Shown: positions 23,807 through 35,744, counted from the first letter of the stretch. The stretch: DNA of 64,000 nucleotides from Phoronis australis (GCA_002633005.1 NMRA01000216.1:406441-470440), one strand, 5' to 3'. The notes: generated by a model from the sequence alone, not told the origin. Numbers and translations are program-made.

Positions 23807-26800
23807 CTTCACCTTGGTCAATATTTACTTGAGCTTTTTGGCATACCTTTCAACTTTTCGTACTAAGCTTGCACAACCTTGTTTGTGATGAGGCAGGCAT
23901 TTATATTTTAATGCACTTGAAGGTGTGCAAGAGCTTTAAGGTTGTCACACGCAAACAGGTCATTACATAAGTGGAAACTCTGCCCGTTGTACAGCACCTT
24001 ACACTCCGTCAAAAGATAAGCACTAGAAACACTGTAGTCAAGACTAGCTAATGTTTATCAAGAACACTGCTCTTTGATTGGTCCCTTATGCACAGAGCAT
24101 TAGTAATGACTTGACTGCAATAACACACTGGCTAAAATAAATTGATATATCGTGTACAGAAATTAGTGATTTTTCAACTCATTTGGCTTTTGAAATTGAA
24201 GTCCTCGTGAAAAGTTAGGTTACGATCAATTTTTAGGAGAAGAAATACCAAACAAATTAGTCAAAATGAATGCGTCTGGTTTCGGCTGTCTGACACCCGT
24301 TAATGAAAGTAGTTCCAATAGATTTAAGTAACTCTGCACCCTGGCAGATAATTGGCCTGCGAGTCCTGCTTCTGGACATAAGACTGAAGAAACCTTCAAC
24401 AATAGGCTAGATTACGGTATTATCTGGATTTAGTCTCGATTTGAAAACCGTAGTCGACTAGAGTTGAAACAAAACGGGACATATTAGTATGTAACTTTAC
24501 TTAAGTAGGTTGGAGAAAGAGTCTTGCTTGAAGGGTATATTTAGCTAACCAATAATGTCATTCAAGCTTGCACAGCAGTGCTACAGAGGCAAGGTTTTCC
24601 AATTGCTGCTCATATTGTTGTGCTCTGAGTACAAACAAGGTTGACTACAAGGATGGAGAAAAGAAAGAACACTTTAATCAATACGTTATGGCCATGTGTT
24701 TTATTCAATTTCCTGTTTCGCCAATTTCTGCCTGAATGGTGTTCAAACCCTGAATCGTGTTTATAAGGAAATCTGGGCTAAATTTACGTACTGCAGGAAA
24801 TAGGGCATTCACAAACATTGAGTTCCAGTGGTATAAGTTATATTGAGATATGAATGATGTGGACACAGTAAGACATGTGATTAAGGTTTCAAATTTGTTA
24901 AATTAATCAACATTTAAGTCTTAGACATAAAATGAAATAGAAATCAATTGATTTTCAACTGCTGCAAATTCAACATTTTCGTATCTTATGTTTTGCGTAG
25001 TCTTTTTAAGGATGAGATGAGATTTTTACCACAAAATCTCACAGAATTAAGACACGATATGACGGACACAAGATAATTGTTTTTTCATTTTTTTCATACA
25101 AACGGCGGCAAACAATAAATGCTTTATCATTTTTATGTCCTATATGACAGCAAGCATCACAAAACATCAAGACAAATTGTGGTAATACACAACCATGTTA
25201 AAGCTTTCGAAAAATGAAGAAAGTTAATTTTGTTAGTAACCTAATTGTCATTTTTGTAGGAAATTGGAGCAATGTTACCTTAAAAATGTTTTTCCATTAA
25301 TTCCACATGATAGAATGTTACCTCTAGAGTAGGAATATTTCATAAATTACAAAATTAGCATTTGCATTTTCTAACAATCTTATAGAATTTAAATTTCAGA
25401 CCTTTTCACCCACGGCAGCCATTTTGCTAGTGCACCACCAGAAATTCAATACACATTTTAAAGGATTTTCTTTTAAATTCTACTTATTTTCGAAAAATGC
25501 ACTCATTTTGAAAAGCATTACTTGAGAATAAGGTTTTGACTAAATTGGTCACTGTTAAAATTTCCTTTGTAAAGTTCACCTAAATAAAAGAGAAAGAGTG
25601 TCTTTAAAACTGTACTCTGCTACAAACTTGCCGACACCCATTATAATAAGCATATAGCAAGAGGAATTAAAGGTACATTTTGCAATTACCTTGAGCTTCA
25701 TTTTTCCCCCGTTTTTACAAAAGCCATTTATTGTAATAATATTCCATTATGTCATAAGATTCTACCTTTATCACGGGAACATCAAAATCATGAGCGACAC
25801 GAGAAAACGCTTAAGAATCTATTGGGGTTCGCCAACCCTAGAATTGCGAATTCTGTAGGCATCGGCTATGACTCGAATTTTTTAGACTACAGCAAAGCAG
25901 GACGGAATGCAGCTCGAAGTTGTCAAGTCTTTCAATATTCAAAACAAAGAGCAAAGTTACTGGATGAAAACGTTAGAACTGTGCATGAAATCAATGAATA
26001 TTTCAATTTTTATACATCGCAATCTCTGCATGGGCAGCTCAAAAGATGCCTCATCGCCTTATAATTAACAGTTGTCCCTAAACTTAAGTATACTCATTAT
26101 AACAACAACTCTAAGACATAATGTAATACACACAGCATACACATTGTCATCTATCCCTCAATACTATTCGTTGCCTGACAACCAACCCAAGAGACCAGGT
26201 AACCTCAGGTAAATAAATCTATTACGTAGTATATTGCATTAATTTGGAAAAAACGTGATTATAATAGCAGTTCAATCTGTGTGATTTATGACGATTGGAT
26301 ACGCGCTCACGCAGTTCTGATCAAGACCGTAAAATGATTGAGCGGCGGAGAAACCCTGGTGTTTACCACACAACAAGAATATAAATGTCTAACGTCACGT
26401 CAAGAATAGCCATTTAATAGGAGCATTACAGTTACAAAATATATTAATGTAGATTTATCATCACCCTAGTGTTACTTCAGCTGAGGGTCATGAGTTCACT
26501 CCAAAATAATGTATGAACGTATATTCTATTCAGTAGAAAAACAAAACAATACAGAAACTTGCATGTGAACTTCACATTGGAATTCATGCACAGGTAAAAC
26601 TTCAGGGACATTTCTTTTAAATATAACCAAACAGAATAGCCTACAAGCAGTGTCGATAATGCAGTATCTAAAGTTTACATCCTCTTTATTTTTGCTCATA
26701 AGCTTGATGAAAAGAAATTTCAGCCCAGTTCATATACAGCTTGCATATTTATGCAACATTTTATACCCTGTATGTTGTCATGGAGACATGAGAATTTTCT

Positions 26801-26891
26801 AAATACAATTTTCAAAAATGAACTTTCAATTTCAGCAGTCCATGTCTTTAGAAATAGGTACAAGAGATCAATGGCATAAGATCACCTCCAC

Positions 26892-27046
26892 CTGGCTGCA
26901 AATCTAAGGATATCCTATTCTCAAACGGATCTTTCGGATCTTTCGCTAGGAAATGCTTAGGATCAAAGGCAACAGCTACAAGAAAATGTAAACTAAAACT
27001 AACACAATGACACAACTGTAAATACTCTCTACTGACAGATCTGGCC
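26892..27046 (-). CDS. rap1gap: RAP1GAP-like hub exon receiving the alternative first exons
   Basis: A strong acceptor (CTTCATCTGTGATCTCACTGTGTTTCAG) at 27047 starts a 155-nt open exon in phase 2: the G completes AGG (Arg) after any of the phase-2 first exons, then A-R-S-V-S-R-E. The second half reads VAFDPKHFLAKDPKDPFENR, then I-S-L-D-L-Q-P. The donor is CAG|GTGGAG at 26892 (GAG|GTGATC at 26886 is an alternative adding Gly-Gly). It ends in phase 1, matching the exon at 14740. A second good acceptor (CATTTTCTTGTAG) at 26976 would give a shorter phase-1 version that omits the less coding-like hydrophobic part. Which acceptor is used, and in which isoform, cannot be settled here. Confidence 0.72.
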
Positions 27047-27180
27047 CTGAAACACAGTGAGATCACAGATGAAGGCAAAGAACTTCGGTGTATTCAGTAC
27101 CCAAGGCGTGGAGTACGGAAATTGATTGTGTCATTGGAGTTACTTTTTTAAATGAAAACAAGGCTCTAATTTCCTGGCAG

Positions 27181-27337
27181 CAAAATGAACGCTTTGTATT
27201 CAGTCAATGCGAGAACTTCCTTTGGATATTTAAAATTACTCTTCTCCCTTCTTGTCAACATATCGCTAGCAAACATAGTGGAAGAAAACTCAGAAACACG
27301 CACTTTAAAAAAAAGGAGTCCAGACTCTAGCACAAAG
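27181..27337 (+). CDS. Possible nested plus-strand gene: first coding exon with signal peptide
   Basis: After an acceptor-like CTAATTTCCTGGCAG, an ATG at 27185 (in-frame TAA upstream) opens 51 codons ending exactly at donor AAAG|GTAAGA in phase 0. The N-terminus looks like a secretory signal: Y-S-V-N-A-R-T-S-F-G-Y then LKLLFSLLVNISLA, followed by a polar stretch with a dibasic Lys-Lys-Arg (IVEENSETRTLKKRSPDSST). A partner 3' exon could be 27727-27786: acceptor TTGATATTCTTCCGCAG, phase 0, P-D-V-D-G-M-I-C then TAA overlapping an AATAAA. The product is not recognised. It could be a small secreted peptide precursor or a chance alignment. Confidence 0.35.
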
Positions 27338-27607
27338 GTAAGAAGCACAAAGGTAAAAAGTCTGCACTTGACTAGCTCTGCATTGCCAACAAACGCCTAA
27401 AATTGGCCTACCACACAATCCAAGCCAATAGTGAGGTGGTTAGGGGTCTGTGCAGGAATGTTGGTGTGTGACTTTCATAAACATTTAATCTAACCCAACG
27501 CACTATGGATTGGAAACTTTAATAGTGACAAAATCTAGCCTGCTTGCAATCGTTGTGGTTAACAGCGCTGGAAGATATTGTCAGATTTGTTACTAACACA
27601 AAGTGAG

Positions 27608-27799
27608 TTAAGAACGGTCTTCAAACAAAAAATATCCGCCAACAATTAGCATATTTCTTGCAGTGACTAGTTTAGAGTGTCCTCGCTGTTCAAGTAGGTT
27701 AATCTCGTTTTGATATTCTTCCGCAGCCAGATGTGGATGGCATGATATGCGTTCTTTATCTAACCAAAACAAAACTAGAGAAATAAAAAATAACAACAA
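27608..27799 (-). CDS. Unassigned 63-codon minus-strand frame
   Basis: Begins with a hydrophobic stretch (LLFFISLVLFWL) then DKERISCHPHLAAEEYQNEI, NLLEQRGHSKLVTARN and a closing M-L-I-V-G-G-Y-F-L-F-E-D before TAA. Residue make-up is more protein-like than most frames here. Two pyrimidine-rich acceptors (TTTATTTCTCTAG, TTTTGTTTTGGTTAG) could make it a terminal exon, but no good donor exists, so it does not fit the rap1gap chain. It overlaps on the opposite strand the possible second exon of the nested gene. Family unknown. Confidence 0.25.
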   Translation of the reverse strand: MLLFFISLVLFWLDKERISCHPHLAAEEYQNEINLLEQRGHSKLVTARNMLIVGGYFLFEDRS

Positions 27800-29091
27800 A
27801 GAACATTTATGACAACCTTTTTAATGGTCATGTTATTGCACTTTACAAATACACAACTTCAATTTATAATTGTTTTGTTGATGGCACAGTACAAATTGAT
27901 TTCATGGATGATCAGTCCCAGCCAGGAGCCATTTTGTATATGGTGGATTACTTTGATAATTACAAGAGTTTAGATAACCTTAATTTTCAGATTTGGCTCT
28001 CATCAGCATGGTAGTTATGGTAATTGAGTTAGTGTATTCTGCTGACAAGCCCTCACAGAATGGTTACCAACAGAAAGTATTGACAGTATTCAAATTCGCA
28101 CAAACTATTTACCTTGTCTAGCTACCATGAGTATAGTCTTAACTGTTTTGGCTTATGATGCAGGGCATGTGGGGCTGCACCAGTCTTGCTCTAGAATTTA
28201 CTAGCAGTGTATACAGAATGAGTTCAACAATTCAAAAACAAACCAACTCAGTGCAAACGTACTCCCAAATCATGTTCTCTTTGACTAACACTGAAGTCTT
28301 TCAGTCAATGTAACATTTAATATAAAAATTTCAAGCTTAACTTTTTAATTTCTGGTGGTGCACAATGAAAATGCCCAGAACACAAGAATGACGCAAAGAT
28401 TGTATGAAATTGAAATCAAAAATGAAAATGCAAACAGGTTATGATTCGTGAAATGTTCCTATCTTAGGGATCTCGTTCCACTGATGAAACTCATTTTATT
28501 TTGTTCAGATATGGTGAAAACACAGGAAAGAGTATATGAAAATAAGCCACAGTTTAAACATAACAAGTGAAAGGGAACATACATTAACTAACCAACCAAC
28601 AGCAGTAAATATTTTCAGTTTTATGGAACCTGATGCAGGGTTCACAGCTGTGACTAACTAAAAACAGTCCTGACCTGTAAGTGATCTGAATTGTTCAGAC
28701 CACAGAAAGAGTATTGACACTCTGAGAATAAGGAATAGGCATCAGAGATTCAACACTGGCCAAGAATTAACTTTTTAAATAGTAAACAAAATAATAATAA
28801 CAATACTGGGTTTCTCATTTATTATAAAATAAATGGTTTATTTGTTTTAAAGACACAGCCTCTTGCATTGGTGACCCATTTGAAAGTGGAGCACAATTGC
28901 AAGAATGGCTTTTTCTATATCAAAATTCCTTAATTTTAACTTTATTTTAAAAGAGGAAGTTCTTAACAACAACAGCTATGATTGCTTAATTCACACTTTC
29001 AATACATACAGTTAAAATCCATTAGCATTATTAGTGACAACATGTCAGCCCTTCAGTACTTTGACTATGGTAAAACTGATAGTCAACCTAC

Positions 29092-29402
29092 CTCCACTTT
29101 TTAGAAGCTTTACTGGCCATTCGCCTGATACGAGGGGACAACGACATACTATCAGTCATACTACGTGGTCTCTGAAGCTTTGCAAGCTTCCTGTTATCAT
29201 CAATGAGGTCAGGTGTGGAGCTGCGGCCTGTGTAACCCGGCATAGAATTGGCGTCCGGTTGACGTCTCCCAACAAGAGATGTCAGCAGTGTTCTCTGTCG
29301 CTGTTTGGAATCCATTGTCTCGTCAGAGGTACCCCTCCAAGACCGGGTGCCGCACTCAGAGTTCTGACTCACTGCCTTACCGTTCTCTTCAACTGCAGAC
29401 AT
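29092..29402 (-). CDS. rap1gap: RAP1GAP-like alternative first coding exon A (103 codons)
   Basis: ATG at 29402 with an in-frame TAG 15 nt upstream; 103 codons plus 2 nt end at donor TGGAG|GTAGGT in phase 2, which joins to the G of the hub exon at 27046. The encoded N-terminus is polar, Ser/Arg/Lys-rich and probably disordered (MSAVEENGKAVSQNSECG at the start; RPRSMTDSMSLSPRIRRMAS near the end). R-P-R-S-M and S-L-S-P-R are plausible basophilic-kinase or 14-3-3 type contexts. The assignment to rap1gap rests on strand, order and phase, not on similarity, since these N-termini are poorly conserved. GC is higher than in the flanks. A CCAAT box lies about 265 bp upstream. Confidence 0.75.
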
Positions 29403-29666
29403 GTCTGAATGTATCTATTACAGTTCCACCTCTAAGTTCACTTACAGGTGTTTCATGTGTGAAGTTCGTTAACAGGTGCAAACTGTGTTATCCAACAAGA
29501 GTGCCAGTTAGGTTGTCAGGTCCTGTTTATGCATTCTCTATGGCAGACAGTTGGTTATCAGGTTGTCTTCTTCGTCAACATCTCACATGGAAACTGACCA
29601 AGGAAGTTGGCACTCGCTTATCTCACTCAACACTCGCATTAAGCTCTGACTATGGGTAAAGACCTC

Positions 29667-29676
29667 AGCCAATCAG
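29667..29676. promoter_or_regulatory. CCAAT box upstream of first exon A
   Basis: AGCCAATCAG, a perfect NF-Y core, about 265 bp 5' of the exon A start codon on the minus strand. No TATA element is evident between. Confidence 0.35.
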
Positions 29677-31370
29677 TGAACTCAGATCACGAATTAAAAA
29701 TTTCCCAGCCAACATTTCTACAATCACAGTTGAAGGAACCTATTAACACAACATCCAATCCAGCTCTGTGTACATCACAGCGTATTAAGGGATCAAGCTG
29801 AAGACTATGTTTCAAACCGCCTCAATCCAGACAGACTGCAGGACATAAGAACGAAGATGGTTGTCTATTAGCCAAACACTCCCTCTAAGCATTTGTTTAC
29901 GTCCAAACCACATCACAAGGCAAACTGGGTTGTCAAAAAGCCAAACAGGAATAAAAATGTCACTTAAAAAATTCAATATCATAGAAACACCGACAGCTGC
30001 GCGAGGAATGCATGTTTAGAGACCAAGTGGCGAATGAACTAGACATCTGTACTTGCCCGACATCTGCCCATGATAAAACCAGTTTGAAATGCCATTAAAC
30101 AGAAGGAAATTAATATTTCGCGGTCACTGGCTCTCCTAATGACTGAACCATTATTTAGCTGCCTTGGTCAAAACAATGATTTGCCTAATTAGTTTATCAA
30201 CAAGCAGATTTATTGAGTCCCTAGACTCAGAATAAGAGATTTGAAATCAAATGGGTATAAATTTGCTTACAAATCGTGGAGTCAAGCAAACATATGCTGA
30301 TATAATCAAATCTTATTTACCAACAAGTCTCGGTTGAAATTGACGTTAAAATTGTACTTATACATATTTTTACTCACCCAATTCAGAAAAAATAGAAAAC
30401 TGGCTTGTGTTCAAGCAGTGCTAATCCAAACTCTACTGGAAAAGTATTGAGAGGTTCAGTGACTGTTTTTGGTCCACTTACTGTATTCAGTCAAATGAAT
30501 CACTTCCTATGAGAAGTAACTAAAAACATGCTCTGTTCTCAAGAGTTTCCATTTTTGAGGGGGTGGGTTCCTGGGCATTAAGTTTCGTATCCTTTTTAGC
30601 TAATGTAGATCTAAATCAAATTTGTTAATATTTAAATAAACTTTGCTGGCTAACAAATCCCAGGGTAACGAGTACCTCAGAATCAACTTTGAAAATGTGA
30701 AACCCCAATCACTTTCAAAATGCCATTCACCAAATCGGATTCTCAATTTCATAAAAAGACATTACACACATGAATCAAATTTGCATTTGCTAAAATCTTG
30801 ATGTCTGTTGGCAGGAGACCGGAGGCAATAGAATTTACATATTCATTAAAACGATTATAAAGTAAACATTTCAAGGTAATGCAATGCGCCCTTAAACCAA
30901 GAGAGTGCCACTTTAATACTTGGAATTCCACACTTTGGCAACCCATACTGCATCAAAGCTGACCATTACAGACAGGAATGGTCTTCAAACCACAGGCATC
31001 ACCATAAAACACTAGAAGAGTCAAGTGCACAGACCATATCTTACACCAGCAGATAAGTAGGCTTCATTACCACATACTTGTATTAATGACAAGTTTATAT
31101 AATAAGATCCCTCATCAGACAAACTTTATTTGAACACTCTAAGACACCAAGCACACAGATTAGGGCTGAATTGGCTAGCTTAGCCACTGGTCAAACAACA
31201 GTAAGGTCAACGGTTGCAGGAGTTAAAAAAATAATGAGCACAGCTCCAGAAATCACTTTCGCATTATATCCTGGTTCTCATTCATTCCCTTGCATACATT
31301 CACAAGTAAGACTGAACTCAAAGAAAGAGACACCTTTGTGCAATGTTCAATTGTTTGCTAGTAAAGACAA

Positions 31371-31430
31371 GATTTGAACCCGGGTCTCTCCGGGAGTGCG
31401 GAGCTCAAACCACTGAGTCACGCTGTCTCC
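31371..31430 (-). repeat. tRNA-derived SINE head or tRNA relic
   Basis: On the minus strand: GGAGACAGCGTGACTCAGTGGTTTGAGC (A-box-like) followed about 30 nt later by B-box GGTTCAAATC. The start resembles Leu/Ser tRNAs (AGCGTGNCNNAGTGGTT). The T-stem does not pair properly and the continuation is not a tRNA 3' end, so a working tRNA is unlikely; RNA polymerase III-type SINE heads look like this. The body probably continues towards lower coordinates, end not determined. Confidence 0.6.
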
Positions 31431-32020
31431 TCATGCAGTTGTTGGTCAACAATTTGAGACTTTACCCCAAGACTGCTGGTGACTGTCTGCCACCTTTCCA
31501 ATATTATAACAATTCTCAACTCATTTCACACAAAATGATTGCCAATCCTGTCATTTTTTTATTTTTTCAATGGCTGATTATTTTACTGCAAATTTACCAC
31601 AAGCTGTTTCATGATACATACACAGTATCATATGCTAGCAACAGACTAATTTTCTTAATCTTTATAATTTTTGTGGAAACATTTGACAAAACAAAACTTC
31701 ACTTTCGTGGCCATATCGCAAGCTAAATTATTGAATAATTACAGTAGATCCCTTACTTCAAAGAATTCCATTCACTATGAGAAAGCATGTAGCTTTTCCC
31801 ACTGGTCACGTGAAAGAGGTACGCACTAAAAACCAAGTAATAAAATCAACCATAGATTTGCACATCATTTACAAAAATGGAGCAAAGTGCAAGCTCAAGA
31901 AATTCTATGTAGGCCAATAAGAATTTTAGTATTTTTACATTATCCCAGCCAGATAATACCAACACTATGACAGCATAGATATTGATGGCTTTCCTTCAAC
32001 AACGTTAAGGGCTCTGAATA

Positions 32021-32034
32021 GCAATAGAGGGCGC
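32021..32034 (+). promoter_or_regulatory. CTCF-like word
   Basis: GCAATAGAGGGCGC, two mismatches to CCASYAGRKGGCRS. Listed because the same kind of word recurs in repeats of this window. Confidence 0.2.
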
Positions 32035-34383
32035 TAACATTCAATGATGCAGGACAGTTGGAGGTTAGGAAATGTCCACAGTTTTGATAGCCACAGTTTA
32101 AATGTTCCTACATAAATTTGTTGCTTATTCACTAATGCAGTAACATAGAATTTACTTTAGACAAATTTCTCAAGAAGAATTATTCTAACAATTAAAGAAT
32201 AGGCTAGTTCCTAGCAGAGGCTAGACAGATCTGGTCATGACTGTTCACAAAAATTATTTGTTGAGTAACTTAGCAACGATGGTTGATACTTCCAATAAGG
32301 GCACAGATTGGTCTCCTCGTCTCAGTAATAATATCTAACCTGATGTCCATTTGATAACAACACCTTAATGAGCTCACTCTGTATGTACCTGCACTGAATG
32401 TGCGGCAATGATTGAAACCTTGTACTTAAGACTATACACTTGTCTTGGCGTTATACTGCTTACAGGATACTTAGAATTAACTCAGTCTTATTATGTACAG
32501 AATACTAGTGTAAGGTGAATTCTCTACAGTCTTTCATTAATTCGAAAGTAACGACACCTATCAGGAAAACGTCAACTCATATGACTATTCCAAATAAGGA
32601 AGTCAATATAGCCAGGAAGTTGGGGCTGTGTTTGGTAGACCTCAAAAGCTTGCACTTGCAGCAAAAAATCTTCTTATGCAACATGAAATTCAGTCTCACA
32701 ATTCAACACTCGAACCTCACGAGAAACTTAGTCTACATACTGCTCGCGGATCATTAAATCATGGGTAGTGAATGACATTAGTTGACAAACATAGTAGGCG
32801 CTCTTTAAAATAAAATAACATTCTGATAAATATTTGTATGAAAAACAACTGCATAGTCACGGCATTCAATGACAAGTTAGAGCTGAATGACAATTAATTA
32901 ATGTCAGAACAAAAAATTAATATTTACATACAGGTTTGGAACTTTCGACTGTAAAAAAATTTGCCAATGGAAACCACTGCCTGATCTCCTTCCAACTTTA
33001 TTACCCTGCTTGTAATCTGACTGTTTACAGTTTTTGCTATTTTGTTATTGTATAATGGTCTAATCAGTGACATGGCTCATCACAAAAATGCCCAAGTCTT
33101 TTATTTTTTTCTTTAATGAGAACAGTATTGTACATTGTCTGTTGCTTTATATTGCAATAAAAGAAGTCAACTTGAAACCGAATATGTAATTTTATCAAGA
33201 TGTTCCTCAAAAAATTCAAATAGAATGATTTCACTGGGTTTCAAAACTGTAGAAGGTTCATATTGACAGCTACAAACTGACTACACCTGCGAGCACATTT
33301 TAAGATAAACTGATCAAAATATCCCTGTTAATGGCAAAACACTGTAATTAGAAGGCAAAGGTCAGCATGATAAGATTGTAATTCTGGGATCTAATAATAG
33401 TATTTGAAAATCTTTTAAAATATCACCACATTGTCAACTACTAGCCATCAATCAAAGCACTAAATTCACTTTCTTGATGGCAAGAAATCAAAATAAAGTC
33501 CCCAACTTATAAGTCAATATACAACTAACTGTTATTAACCACACTAAGGTTGTATCTGAGTGAAACATGTCTCAGTTTTGCTTACGGTGACATCTTTTGG
33601 TGAAAACGCTCATCCCTTGACACACATAATTATGCATGCAGTCACAGAATGCTGACTGTCATGCATAATATGAAGGAAAGGGAAGCCTTGTTGAGGGCAA
33701 AAGCACATAATTTAGGTTCCAGAATTTTGTTAGGCTCCTCACCGTATAGGGAGGGACATTGAAAGGAACACAGGACATGAACCTGCACTGCATTACGTCT
33801 ACAATATATGCAACTAGTGGTTCAGAGAAGTCATAATTGATATAAAATAGTGGCAGAAAGATTAAAATAAAACCGTAAAATTACATTCATACAGACGTTT
33901 TGTTTTGCCTTGCACTGGACTGTTAGCTCTTACTTCAACAAGTTACCTACCAGCTGGATATATCAAACTTCAAAAGTGAGTGCAACAGAACCCCACTATG
34001 AGTTATAATCTAGGAAAGGAACCAAACCGCATACTAAAAAGCTTTCACAGGGCAATGATTTAGCAGTTTAGTGACAGGACAAGGCAGTATGCCAATATAT
34101 CCTAAACAACACATGGGACAACGGGTACCCACCTACTGAAAGAGAAGCAATTCAGGCAAATGTGTCTATATACTCATGTGCTGACACCTGCCCATTCATG
34201 AGGGCTCAGGTATTCAGAATCCAAAGGGTAATGAAAAAAACATCTTCTCACCCAGGACCATAAACCCTTTGTTGAGCTGTATTTAAGTTACACAGTCCAA
34301 CTGGTCAGTTGCACTGCTAAGAGCAGTGTTCACAAAGAACAACTTTCACTGACCTTGTGTGTCATTTACTTCATTAAGTCAAG

Positions 34384-34517
34384 TACCCCCCCCCCCTAAA
34401 ATTCTCCTAGATTCCATTTGGCAGTGCGGTAGTGCAAATGTCTGACAGGAAAATGCTGGATAATACTCTGCACTCTGCCTTGGCCTCCCCTAACTCGAAA
34501 TCCTGGATGTGCCCCTG
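34384..34517 (+). mobile_element. Family-1 GC-rich MITE, left end truncated
   Basis: Runs from a C-run (CCCCCCCCCTAAAATTCTCC) through the shared body AGATTCCATTTGGCAG...TCTGACAGGAAAAT to the right end CTGGATGTGCCCCTG. Lacks the CAGTGGCGG left terminus. Confidence 0.8.
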
Positions 34518-34664
34518 GTTGCTACCTCCAAGCCCACAATGGAAACAAAATTTAGTTCCAATGCAGGTGCGTTGGTTTAAATACGCGCATGACAATAACA
34601 ACAGTTATATTTTATAGCAAGTATATGTGAGTACTGCGAGTAATAACATTGACATTCATGAAAT

Positions 34665-34715
34665 GCGAGCCGATTTAAAGTACGGCAAAGCTCCAACTTA
34701 AATCGGCTTGCATAT
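34665..34715. repeat. Short hairpin
   Basis: ATGCGAGCCGATTTAA and TTAAATCGGCTTGCAT pair as 16-bp arms with one mismatch around a loop of about 19 nt. No known element recognised; no T-run follows on either side. Confidence 0.6.
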
Positions 34716-35667
34716 CACATATTTACCATAAACTCATATTCTAACAAACTTTCTAATATCCTCATTTACCAAATCTGCTCCAGGTGAGTTGACTAGCCGC
34801 AAAACAGATGTTTTCCTAAAACTCAAATTGGGGACTGTAAAATTTCTTCGTCCTGTAAACCCTTAAAATACAGTTATTTCTTTCACAAAGTTTATTTTAA
34901 AAAACACAACTGTCAAAACTGTATCCAAAATAAAAAATCATGTAATACATAAATTCGAATCCATTGCTAGTGAAAAATTTGTAACCATTACACATATAAG
35001 AGAGTTCCGTAGCAGCCCTTCATTGCCACAAACTTGGGTGAAGACACAACTGTACTTCTTCATTTTAGACAGCTCAATACGTATACTCTTAGGTAGTCTC
35101 TATACAATCTGCTGTCTTCAGGTGTGTAGTTGTGAAGCAAAATTGAGATACCCTGGCGTACGTGAGCTTGCTTCATGTTGTTTTTAAACAAAGCTGTTTA
35201 ACACAACATCTACATTTGTAAAAATGCTCGTTTTTTAACAAGTTATGAGATTGAAGAAATTAAGACATCCATTCAAAAAAGCATTTTGCATCATGACACC
35301 TAGAAGTATTCGTATCTACGAACAATAAACTTACTAGTTAGCATATGATCTTGTCTGGGCTTCAAAAAGCTTTAACCAGCTGGGAGTTGTTTACAAACAG
35401 TCCTCTGATCCAAGCTAGCTTTATCTTAAACCCTTATGACATATAGTATTTTGAGCCCTCCTTCCTCAATGAACTAGCTGTTAACTTTGTTTTTCAAAAT
35501 AAATTTAAAAAATATTTTATCAGTTTTATTTCTGGTAAGAAATGGTCTCGGGGCTGGGCAGGGGGGTCAACAAGTGCACTATTTTTAGAAAAGTGAGTTT
35601 TTAAAATTGTTTTTTCTGGCTACCAATGGAAGAAATATGCTGCTAGGCAAGCTGTTCATTTGTTCAC

Positions 35668-35744
35668 CTATTTCTTCCATCTTGGTTTGATAAATTTCTG
35701 ATATCATATGTTGTAAATTAGTGGTGAAGTTTACTTCTAGCATC
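35668..35744 (-). CDS. Candidate internal exon (phase 2 in, phase 1 out)
   Basis: Acceptor CTTTGTGTTACCAAATTTAG, then G ATG CTA GAA..., encoding MLEVNFTTNLQHMISEIYQT followed by K-M-E-E-I, and a moderate donor ATAG|GTGAAC. Phase 2 in matches the upstream first exons; phase 1 out matches the shorter acceptor of the hub exon (26976). It could equally start translation at its own ATG. Without the donor the frame runs on for about 30 more codons. No family recognised. Confidence 0.3.

Larger units (their letters stand above)
14741..26891 (-). other. rap1gap: Large intron with an internal promoter-like zone and a THAP pseudogene
   Basis: No constitutive exon recognised. It contains a degenerate GAGAAAAGAAATGC tandem stretch (about 17050-17200), N positions at 17855 and 22081, a CTCF-like site (19853-19866), a CpG-richer zone from about 20.4 to 22.9 kb with CCAAT, E-box and GC-box words, a THAP pseudogene (21391-21720), a candidate alternative first exon (22187-22202) and a double palindrome (about 23763-23806). 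From 24.0 to 26.8 kb there is only AT-rich sequence with no supported feature. Confidence 0.65.
27047..29091 (-). other. rap1gap: Intron between hub exon and first exon A
   Basis: Holds a plus-strand signal-peptide-like exon (27181-27337), an unexplained minus-strand 63-codon frame (27608-27799) and a weak phase-1 ATG exon candidate at 28113-28128. The rest (27.8-29.0 kb) is AT-rich without features. Confidence 0.6.

Noticed and set aside
28113-28128. Short ATG exon (M-V-A-R-Q, phase 1, donor CAAG|GTAAAT)
   Set aside because: Fits the shorter hub acceptor, but 16 nt with an average donor and no promoter signs is too little evidence.
29403-29460. Strong donor CACCT|GTAAGT with a short ATG frame (M-K-H-L) just upstream of first exon A
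   Set aside because: The intron to exon A would be only about 40 nt and no further support exists.
31371-31430. Functional tRNA gene
   Set aside because: A and B boxes are present and a wobble-rich acceptor pairing can be drawn, but the T-stem fails; a SINE head fits better.
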